DNA from: Halobacteriales archaeon YIM A00013
Lineage (GTDB): Archaea; Halobacteriota; Halobacteria; Halobacteriales; Haloarculaceae
Length of the DNA stretch: 64,000 nucleotides
NCBI GenBank assembly: GCA_025041195.1
Contig: JAKCFM010000001.1
Location: forward strand, 930,001 to 994,000
Direction of reading: 5' to 3'
This document shows positions 25,720 to 34,727 of the stretch, in pieces. The translations under genes were made by a program, and so were the position numbers. A model generated the notes under the pieces. That model did not search any database, was not told the origin of the DNA, and worked only from the letters and a program-made list of their open reading frames with translations. The stretch's first letter is position 1. Each line of letters starts with the position of its first letter.

Positions 25720-26253
25720 TTAGCCATCTAGTATGTCTGCCGTCCACTCGCTTGCCAACAGACCATACCCATACACGTCGTGGAACTCGCCGTCCCAGAA
25801 GTGCGCTTCCCGCTTCGTTCCTTCGTGGGTGAATCCGAGTCGTTCAAGGAGCTGTTGGGAGGGGTCGTTCGTTTCGAACACGTCGGCGTGCAGCCGGTGG
25901 AGTCGTCGTGTCGAAACGCAGTAGTCGACGAGCAGGGCGACGGCTTCGGTGGCCAGGCCGTCACCGCGGGCGGCTTCGTCGAGCCAGTAGGCAAGCGTCC
26001 CTTCCGTGTTCGTCATACTGAAACAGACGACCTCCCCGATTGGTGTTTCATCATGGACGACGACGAGATTGACGCTGTCGTCGCTCTCCGTTGATTGCTC
26101 GTAGAACTCCTCGATTCGATCGTCGTTCCACGGTCGCCTGTAACCAAACGAACGGCGAAATGCAGGATCGTTACGGGGTTGTTTGAGCAGTTCAAGGTGG
26201 TCGGATTCCAGCGGTTGCAACTCAACGCGCGGGCCGCGAAGGAACGTCGACAT
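25720..26253 (-). CDS. GNAT N-acetyltransferase (RimJ/RimL-like)
   Basis: A 177-residue acetyltransferase. Typical elements are LRGPRVELQPLESDHLELL, the strand-loop VVHDETPIGEVV, AYWLDEAARGDGLATEAVALLVDY for the acetyl-CoA pyrophosphate loop, and FETNDPSQQLLERLGFTHEG near the end. Members acetylate N-termini or small amines; the target here is not evident. It stands alone between the nuclease and the DtxR-type regulator on the same strand. Confidence 0.88.
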   Translation of the reverse strand: MSTFLRGPRVELQPLESDHLELLKQPRNDPAFRRSFGYRRPWNDDRIEEFYEQSTESDDSVNLVVVHDETPIGEVVCFSMTNTEGTLAYWLDEAARGDGLATEAVALLVDYCVSTRRLHRLHADVFETNDPSQQLLERLGFTHEGTKREAHFWDGEFHDVYGYGLLASEWTADILDG

Positions 26254-26287
26254 GCCCGCAGTACGTGTGTTACTGATTAAATATCTT

Positions 26288-26965
26288 TCACTGTGCGAGC
26301 TCTGCGATCGGCGCGACGCGAATCAGGCGAGCAATTTCTTCGGGGAGTGATTGAGTTCCACGCGGTCCATCGACCGTGATCATCCCAAAGGGCGCGATCT
26401 CCACGATGGTCACCTCCTCTCCCGGCGTGACGCCGGCCTCAGCGAGATACTGCAGCTCCTCGCCGGTGCGGTGTCGAACGCGGGTAATTTTCACCTGGTC
26501 GTCGATCGAGCAGTCGGACAGCTGCACCCCCTCGTTTTCGTCCGGGGGCGTGAGATCTGCGCCGGGAATCGGATCGCCGTGTGGATCGACTCGGGGATCG
26601 CCGAGCACGTCAGCGATCCGCTGTTCGAACCGCTCGCTGATGTAATGCTCTAGCCGATCGGCCTCTTCGTGAACGTCCGTCCAGTCGTAATCGAGCTCGC
26701 TCGCCAGAAACGCCTCAATCAATCGGTGGTGACGCAACACCTCGATGGCGAGCGTTTCACCCTCTGGAGTGAGCGTGACGCCGTTGTATTTCTCACGATC
26801 GAGGAGGCCACGGCCTTCGAGTTTTTCGAGCATGCTCGTAACCGTCGGTGACGTGACATCCATCCGGTCTGCAATAGCCGACGTTCCAACGCGATCACCA
26901 GTCTCTTGCTGAAGCACGTAGATGGTTTTCAGATAATCCTCCATCACGTCACTGAGCATAGTCAT
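26288..26965 (-). CDS. DtxR/MntR-family metal-dependent repressor
   Basis: A 225-residue regulator. A winged helix (residues 1-62: YLKTIYVLQQETG, TSAIADRMDVTSPTVTSMLEKL) comes first. A dimerisation/metal domain with HRLIEAFLASEL and HEEADRLEHYISE follows, whose Glu/His residues bind metal. The C-terminal FeoA/SH3-like domain starts near residue 150. Such proteins repress iron or manganese uptake genes when the metal is bound. The ATG at 26965 is followed by a second Met two codons later, which could also start the protein. Confidence 0.92.
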   Translation of the reverse strand: MTMLSDVMEDYLKTIYVLQQETGDRVGTSAIADRMDVTSPTVTSMLEKLEGRGLLDREKYNGVTLTPEGETLAIEVLRHHRLIEAFLASELDYDWTDVHEEADRLEHYISERFEQRIADVLGDPRVDPHGDPIPGADLTPPDENEGVQLSDCSIDDQVKITRVRHRTGEELQYLAEAGVTPGEEVTIVEIAPFGMITVDGPRGTQSLPEEIARLIRVAPIAELAQ

Positions 26966-27010
26966 ACCAGGAGACGCCTGAATAAAAGCAGTTCTATCCG
27001 CCGGATCCGT

Positions 27011-28009
27011 TCAGTGGTTGATCGACCGCTCGGTCTCTGGTGGGGGCTGTGTGGATTCGGTGGTGCCGAACTCAATGTCGTCGGTGTATCGGTCGAGCGC
27101 CAACACCAGGCCGGCACCGACGAAGCCGGCGATGATGGTCAGCGCCACCATCGCAGGAGAAAGGCCATCTGCGTTCGCTGCGATGTCCTGGACTGGCGCC
27201 CTGAGCGAGCCGACCATCAGGCTAACCAGGAACGTGAGCGTTCCGACGTGGTAGTTCTTGAGGAGATACGTCAGCAGATGGGCGATCGTCAACACGCCCA
27301 CGACGCCACCGCCGACGAAGACAATGACGGGAGTGCCGGTTGCGATGACCGCACCAGTGTCGCCGGTGGACGGAAACGCAACGAGCGCGGCGATGAAATC
27401 ATCGAGTAATCCGGTCATCGGTTCGTACTGGTTGAACAAATAGAGAACGAACGCACCGGAGACACCCGGAAGCACCATCGCACTCAGCGCAAGCGAACCA
27501 ATTCCGAACAGCGTGGGCAACGAAGCCAGCTCCGCGCCGTTTTTTGTTGCACCAGCCACGAACACGCCAAGGAAAACGCCGAGCACTGCCGCGCCAAGCC
27601 GGCCCGGGGTATCGATCGAAATGTACTGATAGAGGACGATCGCAGCGGCAAAGATCAGTCCGAAGAAAAATGCGGCGGTTGCGGCCGGATAGTTCTCGAT
27701 AGCGGCATTCATCAGGGTGGCCATACTGGCGACTGCCGTCACCATTCCTAGCCCGAGGGCAATCAGAAACGGCACGTCCATCTCGATGAGCGCGTCTCTG
27801 AGCGCAGCGCGTCCAGAACGCGTGTGGATTCGCGTCAGATGAGACAGCACACGCGGGTCAAGACTCGAAATTGCACCAATCAGCCGGTCGTAGATGCCGG
27901 TGATGAGTGCGATCGTCCCGCCGGAGACGCCAGGAACCGAATCGGCCATTCCCATACACAGCCCCTTACAGTAGACGATAAACAGCGATCGAAGGTCACC
28001 GCTTGCCAT
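27011..28009 (-). CDS. DUF368 family membrane protein (undecaprenyl/polyprenyl-phosphate transporter type)
   Basis: A 332-residue membrane protein with 8-9 hydrophobic segments. The first, GMADSVPGVSGGTIALITG, and the later VLPGVSGAFVLYLFN form the paired PGVSG motifs of the DUF368 family, whose bacterial member PopT recycles polyprenyl-phosphate carriers. In an archaeon the lipid would be dolichyl phosphate, which fits its place next to aglB, but that is inference. The start at 28009 was chosen over a TTG further upstream. Confidence 0.85.
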   Translation of the reverse strand: MASGDLRSLFIVYCKGLCMGMADSVPGVSGGTIALITGIYDRLIGAISSLDPRVLSHLTRIHTRSGRAALRDALIEMDVPFLIALGLGMVTAVASMATLMNAAIENYPAATAAFFFGLIFAAAIVLYQYISIDTPGRLGAAVLGVFLGVFVAGATKNGAELASLPTLFGIGSLALSAMVLPGVSGAFVLYLFNQYEPMTGLLDDFIAALVAFPSTGDTGAVIATGTPVIVFVGGGVVGVLTIAHLLTYLLKNYHVGTLTFLVSLMVGSLRAPVQDIAANADGLSPAMVALTIIAGFVGAGLVLALDRYTDDIEFGTTESTQPPPETERSINH

Positions 28010-28115
28010 CGGTTCCTCCACAAAATGTAACACGCAATCGGTCGACCGAGTCTGCAACGCTCATAGTAGTATTATTCACTGCCGATCGATAGTTGGACCT
28101 TTCGTTTGTCGTCGA

Positions 28116-30863
28116 TCAGAGCTCGACCTGCACGGTGGAATCGTCTTCCCCGATCACTTGCGCTTCTGTCACCGTCGCAGTGGTCGAGGCGTTCGATCCG
28201 TCCGTCGTGCTGATGGTGTATGGTCCGGTCGCTTTGACCGACGTGTTGGTGTAACCCTGCTCTGTCCCCCAGTTGTCGTAGCCAGTGGTGGAGTAGGGCA
28301 GTCGCATCTCAAACGTCCCGTCATCGCTGGTGTTCGCATACTGCGTGTACGTGAACGTCTCACCCGACGACCCCATTTCGAGCGTGACGTTCGCTTCCAC
28401 CTCGATGTTGGGCGTTGCAGTGCCCGAGATTGTCGCACCAGGCACTCGCTCAAACGTTTTGAGCCACGGCTGATTGCCGCCGGAACTGACTGCTTTGCTC
28501 GCGTGGACCATTCGATAGCCCTCGATCGCGTCGAGGCGCTCGCTCGGCCGCTGGACGCCGAGCCGTGAGGTTTCATCGTTCTCGACGTATTCCCGCGCCG
28601 CCGCAAGCGTATCGAACTGCCGGATCGCACTCCCGTTCTGGGGAAGGACGCGAATCATCTGCGTTTCACCAGTGCGAAGTCTGGCCTGCTGGGTCTCCCA
28701 GTCGAGAACGATCGGCCGTGGCTCGACTGCACTCCCGTTGTAGCGGTAGAGTCGCGTCCGCATGCTCTCCATATGTCGCTCCGTCGGAATGTTGGCCACG
28801 TGACGAAAGCCACTGTTTCCGACGGTCTGATACAGATTGAACTTCAGATCGGTCGGGGTGACCGTCCCGCTCGATTCGAACTGTGCCGGGGCGTGATATT
28901 TGGAGTTGACGCTGACTATCTGCCAATCCACCATCACGTATCGGGTGGGCTCCTCGCCAGTGAGCAGCTCAGTTGCGTCGGATTCGTTGGTCGCGAGGAG
29001 GAAGTCAGCTGCCTCCTGTGCCCCCTGCTGGAACGGGTTTGCCACCGGAATCCTGTGCCCGAGCGTTGTTATCCAGTGGCCATAATCCCACCATGCCATC
29101 ACGCCGTAGGCACCCTCAGGATACTCGAAATCATCGGTGGGCGCGTACTCTTTTTGATACTGCATCGGCTCGCCATCAGGTGTTGCGTACTGGCCCTCCT
29201 GTGGGGTGTTCGATTGCATCCAGGAGAGCGATCCGTTCCAGGCAATCACATCGGAGCCGGGCTGGTTGTACTCGGCGTTCGAAACGGCGAGCGGTGCGAA
29301 ACTGCCGCCCCCGGCCGCCCCCTGCGAGGTAAACGAGTGAGCAACGATCGGATACGGAACCAGCACGAGAAACAGCACCGTCAGTAGTGTGACGACCTGG
29401 TGCGTTTCGAGCTCGGTGGGCGATGAGATCGCTCCGACATCGAGTAGCGAGGTGGCCCAGCCCACGAGATAGCCCGTGAGAATCGCCACCGGAAGCGCGA
29501 GATAGTAGGTAAATCGAATTTGTGTAAACACTGCAAGCGTCAGGAAAATCCCCCAGATTGCGATCAAAAGTCGTCCGGGGCGGCTCTCGTCGTCGAGGAT
29601 CGTCTGAATACAGATCAGAACGACAGTTGCCACCGCGACGTAGAAGGCATAGCCGTAGTTCTTCTCAAGAACCGTCTTCCAGTAGTTGTCCGACGTCGGG
29701 TCGTTGAGAACGAGTGGCTGGGCCTCGGTCACTGTCCGCTGGGCAGCGTTCGTCGCCAGTCCGATGAATCGCATCGACTGCGAAACCATATAGGAGTAAA
29801 GCTCAGGTGCGAGCACTGAGAACCCACCCACGGTCGCAACAATCAACGCACCGACGAGGATCGGGTAGGCTGCGGTCGGAATCGACGATCGCTCGAACCA
29901 GCGAGCAAGCAGGAGCATCACCACGATACCTCCCGCGACCGCCCCAAGCAACAGCGGCTGTAACAATGAGAGTGTGGTCGCCGACATCGTGTACGTTGCG
30001 GCAGCGACGAGCGTCAGGATGGTTGCGACCAGCAGCGAGCCGACGCCAATGAGACCAATGTGCTCGGGACTGCGGCCGCGAACGAATTCGATCGAGAGCT
30101 GGATGACGAAAAACGCGCCCAGGATGGCCGCGAGGACGATCCCCGGCGGCCAGACGAGAATATACAGCGTGATTGCAACCCCTGTGAGGAGACTCGCAAT
30201 CGCCGGTCGTTTGAGTGCGCTCCACTCACGACCCGTAATCAGCTCAAAGACGGGCTTTTCTTCGATTGCAACGTCGAGTGCGACCACGAGTGCGAGAATG
30301 GCGAGCACCTGAAAGAACGCCTCAGGGGCGTGGTGGTCTGCAAACCCAACGAGCGTCCGGTTGAGGAAGCCCCCAGCCGTCAGTGCGAGAACGATCACCG
30401 CCGTGAGTCCACCCAGCCGTCCGCTGAGCCGGCGTGCGATGTAATACACCGGAATCGCCGCGAGAACACCAAACACGGCCGGCGCAAACAACAATGTCAG
30501 CATGATCGTTTCCTGGTCTGGCGATCCGAGTCCAACGATTAGTGCAACGGTCGCGACCAACTGGTCAAACAACGTACCAAACTGGCCCGACGCGGTGCCG
30601 ACCGGAAAGTGTGTCCACGGATCGAACGGCATCGTCGATGGCCAGTGTGCCACGGTGTATTCCACCTGCCGAAGATGGTACCAGGCGTCGTTGCCGTTCA
30701 GATAAATGCCAGAATCAGTGATGAACCGGGAGTATGTTCGCGTTCGGTTCCAGAACATGAACGCGAGCAATCCGAAAAGAACGGGGATGTGTCCCCAGGA
30801 GAAGAGCCACTCAACCAGGCCCTCCCGGTCCATCGTCAATCGTGTTTCAGTCCGCTGGCTCAT
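28116..30863 (-). CDS. aglB: Dolichyl-phosphooligosaccharide-protein glycosyltransferase AglB (STT3)
   Basis: A 915-residue oligosaccharyltransferase that moves the lipid-linked glycan onto Asn of N-x-S/T sequons at the outer membrane face. The first acidic motif is GNDAWYH (57-63), the second ADHHAPE. The catalytic WWDYGHWI begins at residue 591, in the extracellular part after about 13 membrane helices. A beta-rich C-terminal domain ends the protein. The ATG at 30863 was chosen because the upstream frame covers promoter-like DNA, where an AAAGTTTTATCC box lies about 25-35 nt away. It is divergent from an AglG-like transferase, 96 bp apart. Confidence 0.94.
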   Translation of the reverse strand: MSQRTETRLTMDREGLVEWLFSWGHIPVLFGLLAFMFWNRTRTYSRFITDSGIYLNGNDAWYHLRQVEYTVAHWPSTMPFDPWTHFPVGTASGQFGTLFDQLVATVALIVGLGSPDQETIMLTLLFAPAVFGVLAAIPVYYIARRLSGRLGGLTAVIVLALTAGGFLNRTLVGFADHHAPEAFFQVLAILALVVALDVAIEEKPVFELITGREWSALKRPAIASLLTGVAITLYILVWPPGIVLAAILGAFFVIQLSIEFVRGRSPEHIGLIGVGSLLVATILTLVAAATYTMSATTLSLLQPLLLGAVAGGIVVMLLLARWFERSSIPTAAYPILVGALIVATVGGFSVLAPELYSYMVSQSMRFIGLATNAAQRTVTEAQPLVLNDPTSDNYWKTVLEKNYGYAFYVAVATVVLICIQTILDDESRPGRLLIAIWGIFLTLAVFTQIRFTYYLALPVAILTGYLVGWATSLLDVGAISSPTELETHQVVTLLTVLFLVLVPYPIVAHSFTSQGAAGGGSFAPLAVSNAEYNQPGSDVIAWNGSLSWMQSNTPQEGQYATPDGEPMQYQKEYAPTDDFEYPEGAYGVMAWWDYGHWITTLGHRIPVANPFQQGAQEAADFLLATNESDATELLTGEEPTRYVMVDWQIVSVNSKYHAPAQFESSGTVTPTDLKFNLYQTVGNSGFRHVANIPTERHMESMRTRLYRYNGSAVEPRPIVLDWETQQARLRTGETQMIRVLPQNGSAIRQFDTLAAAREYVENDETSRLGVQRPSERLDAIEGYRMVHASKAVSSGGNQPWLKTFERVPGATISGTATPNIEVEANVTLEMGSSGETFTYTQYANTSDDGTFEMRLPYSTTGYDNWGTEQGYTNTSVKATGPYTISTTDGSNASTTATVTEAQVIGEDDSTVQVEL

Positions 30864-30959
30864 TGCAAGAGTCCAGCGCAATACCGGGGATAAAACTTTG
30901 GAATCTGAGCACGGCAGCAATGGCGAAACAATCCTAACGCTGGCTCTCCGATCGGTAGT

Positions 30960-31940
30960 ATGCACGTCTCGGTCGTTATTTGTTCACACACCAGTGACCG
31001 ATACGAGTCACTCATTTCGGCCATTGAGAGCGTCCTCTCGCAGTCGTACGAGGATCGGTCGGTGGTTGTAATCGTAGATGGCAACCCCACGCTCAAATCC
31101 CAGCTCGATGGGGCCGTCGGATCCAACGATGACGTTCTCGTGCATCTCCAGGAAGAAAATTCGGGGCTGCTGGCAAGTCGCAACAGGGGAGCCTCACTTG
31201 CTGACGGTGATATTGTTGCGTTTCTTGACGACGACGCCGTTGCGCACACGGACTGGCTCGCGGAGCTCATCGACTGCTATACGGGGGCCACAGCAGAGCC
31301 ATCTGCCACTGATGGGATTCCATCGGAGTGGGAGTACCCGCTCGCCGTGGGTGGTCGAATGTGTCCACGCTGGGTTGCTGGCAAACCCGAGTGGCTCCCG
31401 TCGGAGTTCTACTGGCTCATTGGCGTCACACACCGGGGATTTCCGGAGGGGCCGGGAGACGTGCGCAACACGCCGGGATCGAATCTATCATTTCGGAAAC
31501 CGGTGTTCGAAGCGCTCGGGGGATTCGACACAGAGATTGGGGGTCGAACGGGTGACAAACAGCTCCAGGGTGGCGAAACCGAGCTCTGTGTTCGACTCCG
31601 GAATGCGTTTCATACGGGCGTGTACTACACGCCGGACGCGCGCGTTGATCACCGAATCTTTGCCTACCGAACCAGCCCCTGGTGGCTGGTAAAGCGCGCG
31701 TTCTGGCAGGGCTACTCGAAACGAGGGATGGCGGTTCTCGGACCCGACGACCGGTCGGGAACTGCTGAGGAAGGCGCGTTTCTCAAACAGCTCTGCACAC
31801 AGTTCGTTCCGTCTCGCCTTCGCACCCTCGTGCGCTCGCCATCCGTAACTGCGCTCGCACAGCTCTGTTTGCTCTGTCTGTTGACGATTGCTGTCGGCAG
31901 TGGATACGCTTACGGCGTGTTCGCCTGGCGGTCGTCGTGA
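30960..31940 (+). CDS. GT2 glycosyltransferase (AglG/AglI/AglE-like)
   Basis: A 326-residue family-2 glycosyltransferase. The N-terminal nucleotide-sugar fold runs from MHVSVVICSHTSDRYESL to the DxD-type AFLDDDAV (D90-D92). The acceptor part contains GSNLSFRKPVFEALGGFD and GGETELCVRLR, and one membrane anchor lies near residues 295-318. In Haloferax the related AglG/AglI/AglE enzymes add hexuronic acids to dolichol phosphate glycans, so a similar job next to aglB is likely. The sugar cannot be read from sequence. Confidence 0.87.
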   Translation: MHVSVVICSHTSDRYESLISAIESVLSQSYEDRSVVVIVDGNPTLKSQLDGAVGSNDDVLVHLQEENSGLLASRNRGASLADGDIVAFLDDDAVAHTDWLAELIDCYTGATAEPSATDGIPSEWEYPLAVGGRMCPRWVAGKPEWLPSEFYWLIGVTHRGFPEGPGDVRNTPGSNLSFRKPVFEALGGFDTEIGGRTGDKQLQGGETELCVRLRNAFHTGVYYTPDARVDHRIFAYRTSPWWLVKRAFWQGYSKRGMAVLGPDDRSGTAEEGAFLKQLCTQFVPSRLRTLVRSPSVTALAQLCLLCLLTIAVGSGYAYGVFAWRSS

Positions 31941-32752
31941 GCGACGGTCTCCCAGACGAGATCGAAGTAGTGTGCCAGCCCGGAGACGAACGATTCGTTT
32001 TCCGTAATCGCTGCCTGTCTGAGGTGATTTGGGACGTCGTCTTCCTGGACAAGCATGATGGCCGTCCCATCGCCGTCAGAGTCGGCAATCGTTCCGCGCC
32101 ACGGGAGCGGTTCATTGCTGTATCGGATCGACACCGACGGGTAGCGCGCTTCGATGGTGGTGACGACTGATTGCTGGATTTCCCGGCTCTTCTCGGTAAG
32201 TCGAGCTGGCGATAAGAGAACGATTCGAACGTCGACACCACGCGCACAGGCGTCTTCGAACGCCGGCTTGATCCGCTCGAAATATTCGAAGCCTTTACTC
32301 AGCACTCGAACACTGACCGCGGCGTCGTGGTAGATTTTCTGCGTTCCGGATTCGCTGGGATCACCCACATCCACCACACGAAACAGTTCCTCTGCCGGAC
32401 GGTGTCCTTCGGTTGCGCGCTCGTATCTCGACTGAAACTCGGACAGAAACGCCTCTCGTTGCCGATCGATAGCCTGTTCGAACTGCTCGAACGACTGTCT
32501 TCGGTTCTCGGTCGCCCGATCGAGCACGTCACTCGGCGAGCGCGCGACGTACTCTCTCGGACGGCCTGGAATCACCTCGACGTAGCCAGCGTCAGCGAGT
32601 CCGTCTAGCACGTCGTAGATTCTGGCCTTCGGGATATCGGTCGCCTCGGCCAGATTCGGAGCTGTGGTCCGCCCGAGATCGAACAACGTCGTCAGTGCAG
32701 TCATTTCGTACTCGGTCAGTCCGAGCTCCTCGAACACCTCACGAGCAGCCAT
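31910..32752 (-). CDS. TrmB-family transcriptional regulator
   Basis: A 280-residue regulator. The N-terminal winged helix (FEELGLTEYEMTALTTLFDLG, ATDIPKARIYDVLDGLADAGYVEV) and the linking RATENRRQSFEQFEQAID helix are TrmB hallmarks; the C-terminal half (SVRVLSKGFEYFERI onwards) is the effector-sensing, phospholipase-D-like part. TrmB proteins usually control sugar or central carbon genes. The start is the ATG at 32752; the longer open frame upstream is the shadow of the next genes. Its 3' end overlaps the convergent glycosyltransferase by 31 bp. It could regulate the acyl-CoA operon just upstream. Confidence 0.88.
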   Translation of the reverse strand: MAAREVFEELGLTEYEMTALTTLFDLGRTTAPNLAEATDIPKARIYDVLDGLADAGYVEVIPGRPREYVARSPSDVLDRATENRRQSFEQFEQAIDRQREAFLSEFQSRYERATEGHRPAEELFRVVDVGDPSESGTQKIYHDAAVSVRVLSKGFEYFERIKPAFEDACARGVDVRIVLLSPARLTEKSREIQQSVVTTIEARYPSVSIRYSNEPLPWRGTIADSDGDGTAIMLVQEDDVPNHLRQAAITENESFVSGLAHYFDLVWETVAHDDRQANTP

Positions 32753-32793
32753 ACTGGACCGTTTGCCAGAAGAGGGATAAGTGGGCCGGAACG

Positions 32794-33159
32794 CTACTCG
32801 ACCGGTTCGAACCGATAGCCATCCCACGACTGGCTTTCGGGGTCTCTGATACCTGCCTCCGGATCGCGGAGCTGACTCACATACACTGGCTGAACGGTCG
32901 CGCCGATCTCGATCTCGTCGGTAGTGAGTTGACCGATCATCCGCACGGACTCTCCGTCGATCTCGAACTCCACAATTGCGAGGTGATTCGGCGCTCGGAC
33001 GCCCGGTGGTGTCGCAGTTGCAGTGGTCCAGGTGATCACCGTTGCTTCGTACTCGCTCAGATCGATCGTCTCTACGGGCGCTCCGCCGTCGGGTCCTACT
33101 GGGTGGGACGGAATCGCAATCGTGCCGTCGTCGTATCGTGTCGCTTCGAGTCCAGTCAT
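32794..33159 (-). CDS. DUF35 / OB-fold acyl-CoA-associated protein
   Basis: A 121-residue OB-fold protein related to DUF35 partners of archaeal thiolases. It begins LEATRYDDGTIAIPSHPVGPDG and contains TWTTATATPPGVRAPNHLAIVEF, a recurring haloarchaeal sequence next to thiolase genes. The classic four-cysteine rubredoxin-like ribbon of larger DUF35 proteins is absent: no cysteine is present at all. DUF35 subunits bind CoA and hold thiolase in complex. The start overlaps the thiolase stop by four bases. Confidence 0.85.
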   Translation of the reverse strand: MTGLEATRYDDGTIAIPSHPVGPDGGAPVETIDLSEYEATVITWTTATATPPGVRAPNHLAIVEFEIDGESVRMIGQLTTDEIEIGATVQPVYVSQLRDPEAGIRDPESQSWDGYRFEPVE

Positions 33160-34310
33160 TGGTCTGCCTCCAGAATGGTTGTCGTAACACAGTTTCCAAA
33201 GCCGCCCACGTTACACGCCAGCCCAACATCGGCAGCAACCTGCTGGGTGTCTGCCTCGCCGATGAGCTGTGTGTAGATCTCGTAGGCCTGTGCAACGCCC
33301 GACGCACCGAGTGGATGACCCTTCGATTTGAGACCTCCCGACGTGTTGATCGGAAGATCGCCGTCAATCGCCGTCACCCCGTCCTGTGTGGCCGACCAGG
33401 CCGTTCCCGGCTCGAAAAATCCGAGCCCTTCGCTCTGGAGGAACTCAAGGATAGTGAACATATCGTGGAGTTCGGCCACATCAATGTCCGCGGGGGTGTG
33501 CCCACTCATCGCGTACGCCGCCTCGCCGCTCTCGACGACGCCACCCATTGTCGTCGGATCGTCGCGCTGGTGGACGACGTGCGTGTCCGTTGCGCCGGCG
33601 ATCCCCGCAACCGAGACGAACTCATCCGTATATTCGGCCGCCAGCTCCCGTGGACAGAACAGCAACGCCGCACTCCCGTCCGTGATCGGACAGAAGTCGT
33701 ACAGTCTGAGCGGATCGGCAATGATTGGTGAGGAGAGGACGGTCTCTTTGTCAACCTCCTTCTGGAACTGCGCGTGGGGGTTGTACACCCCATTCGCGTG
33801 GTTTTTCACCGCCACGTCCGCGAGACTCTCCCGGGGGGCGTCGTATTTCTCCAAATAACACCGGGCAGTCAGCCCCGCAAAGCTTGGCAGCGTCACGCCG
33901 TGTTTGTACTCCACCGGATGCGTGATCGACGCGATAATGTCGGTGGTCTCTGGTGTCGTTCGGTGCGTCATCTTCTCGCCGCCCACGAGTAGCGTCAGAT
34001 CGCTCGCTCCCGAGGCAATCGACTGCCAGGCGTCGTAGATTCCTGCGCCGCCCGACGCTGATGTCTGATCGACACGCTGGGCGTACGCTGGCATGCAGTT
34101 CAGATCGTGTGCGAGCGCGTTCGGGATGCCCGTCATCCCCTCAAACTCTCCGCTCGACATGTTCGATACGTACAGATGCTCGATCTGCGACGGTGACACG
34201 GCCGCATCCGAAAGACACGCCTGTGCTGCCTGCACAAGCAGCTCTCGAATCCACTCCGATCGCGTTCCGAATTTCGTCATCGAAGCGCCAATGATGGCGA
34301 CGTCGCGCAT
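33156..34310 (-). CDS. Thiolase-like protein, Ser at the nucleophile position
   Basis: A 384-residue thiolase-superfamily protein. Recognisable parts are VAIIGASMTKFG at the start, VAELHDMFTILEFLQSE, GLKSKGHPLGASG (catalytic His loop) and the C-terminal ACNVGGFGNC (second Cys region). The nucleophilic Cys of the usual CxSG motif is replaced: residues 82-88 read QTSASGG with Ser at 84. Whether it performs condensation, acyl transfer or another reaction is open. The start at 34310 follows the pccX-like stop after one base, and its 3' end overlaps the DUF35 gene, so the pair is likely a complex. Confidence 0.85.
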   Translation of the reverse strand: MRDVAIIGASMTKFGTRSEWIRELLVQAAQACLSDAAVSPSQIEHLYVSNMSSGEFEGMTGIPNALAHDLNCMPAYAQRVDQTSASGGAGIYDAWQSIASGASDLTLLVGGEKMTHRTTPETTDIIASITHPVEYKHGVTLPSFAGLTARCYLEKYDAPRESLADVAVKNHANGVYNPHAQFQKEVDKETVLSSPIIADPLRLYDFCPITDGSAALLFCPRELAAEYTDEFVSVAGIAGATDTHVVHQRDDPTTMGGVVESGEAAYAMSGHTPADIDVAELHDMFTILEFLQSEGLGFFEPGTAWSATQDGVTAIDGDLPINTSGGLKSKGHPLGASGVAQAYEIYTQLIGEADTQQVAADVGLACNVGGFGNCVTTTILEADQ

Positions 34311-34311
34311 C

Positions 34312-34674
34312 TCAGCGCCACCTCCCGGTTCGGCCAGCCATCTTCCATTCATCCCCCTTCGAGACCGATCGTGGCAGTTCGGTGTACGTCTGACAATCGT
34401 ATCGGTTTGCTAACGTCCAGCCACTCGCGCTGTCGGTGTCAGCAGACGACGTCTCGTCTGCGAGGCGCTCCCTGTCGGTGAGATACGCAGTGAGACAGGC
34501 AGACAGCGCAGCTGCCTCGTCGTCGGTTGCTGTGGGAGGGAGGTCAATCGCTCGGTCAACACCGTCTGCATCCCCAGGGCGCTCATCGGACATACTGGAA
34601 GCTGACTGGTCCGGCGGACGCTCGTGCTCGTCGTCCCACTCGGGTTCGACGATTGGTACATGCGTTTTCGACAT
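34312..34674 (-). CDS. Small subunit of acyl-CoA carboxylase (PccX-like)
   Basis: A 119-residue acidic protein. The middle ([23 protein letters not shown]) and the tail [11 protein letters not shown] resemble the PccX/accessory subunit that haloarchaea encode beside the carboxyltransferase of propionyl-CoA carboxylase. It may bridge the biotin and carboxyltransferase subunits. The ATG at 34674 was selected; an internal ATG at 34593 (MSDERPGD) would give the length of typical family members and could be the true start. It sits 53 bp after the carboxyltransferase stop. Confidence 0.72.
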   Translation of the reverse strand: MSKTHVPIVEPEWDDEHERPPDQSASSMSDERPGDADGVDRAIDLPPTATDDEAAALSACLTAYLTDRERLADETSSADTDSASGWTLANRYDCQTYTELPRSVSKGDEWKMAGRTGRWR

Positions 34675-34727
34675 GAGTTGTATCGGTCTTTGAATGGTGA
34701 CGGTATTGATGTTTGGGTTGCGTGGGC

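Noticed and set aside
32753-33367. N-terminal extension of the TrmB-like frame
   Set aside because: It runs through the DUF35 and thiolase genes, is Arg/Ser-rich shadow sequence, and the family start is at 32752.
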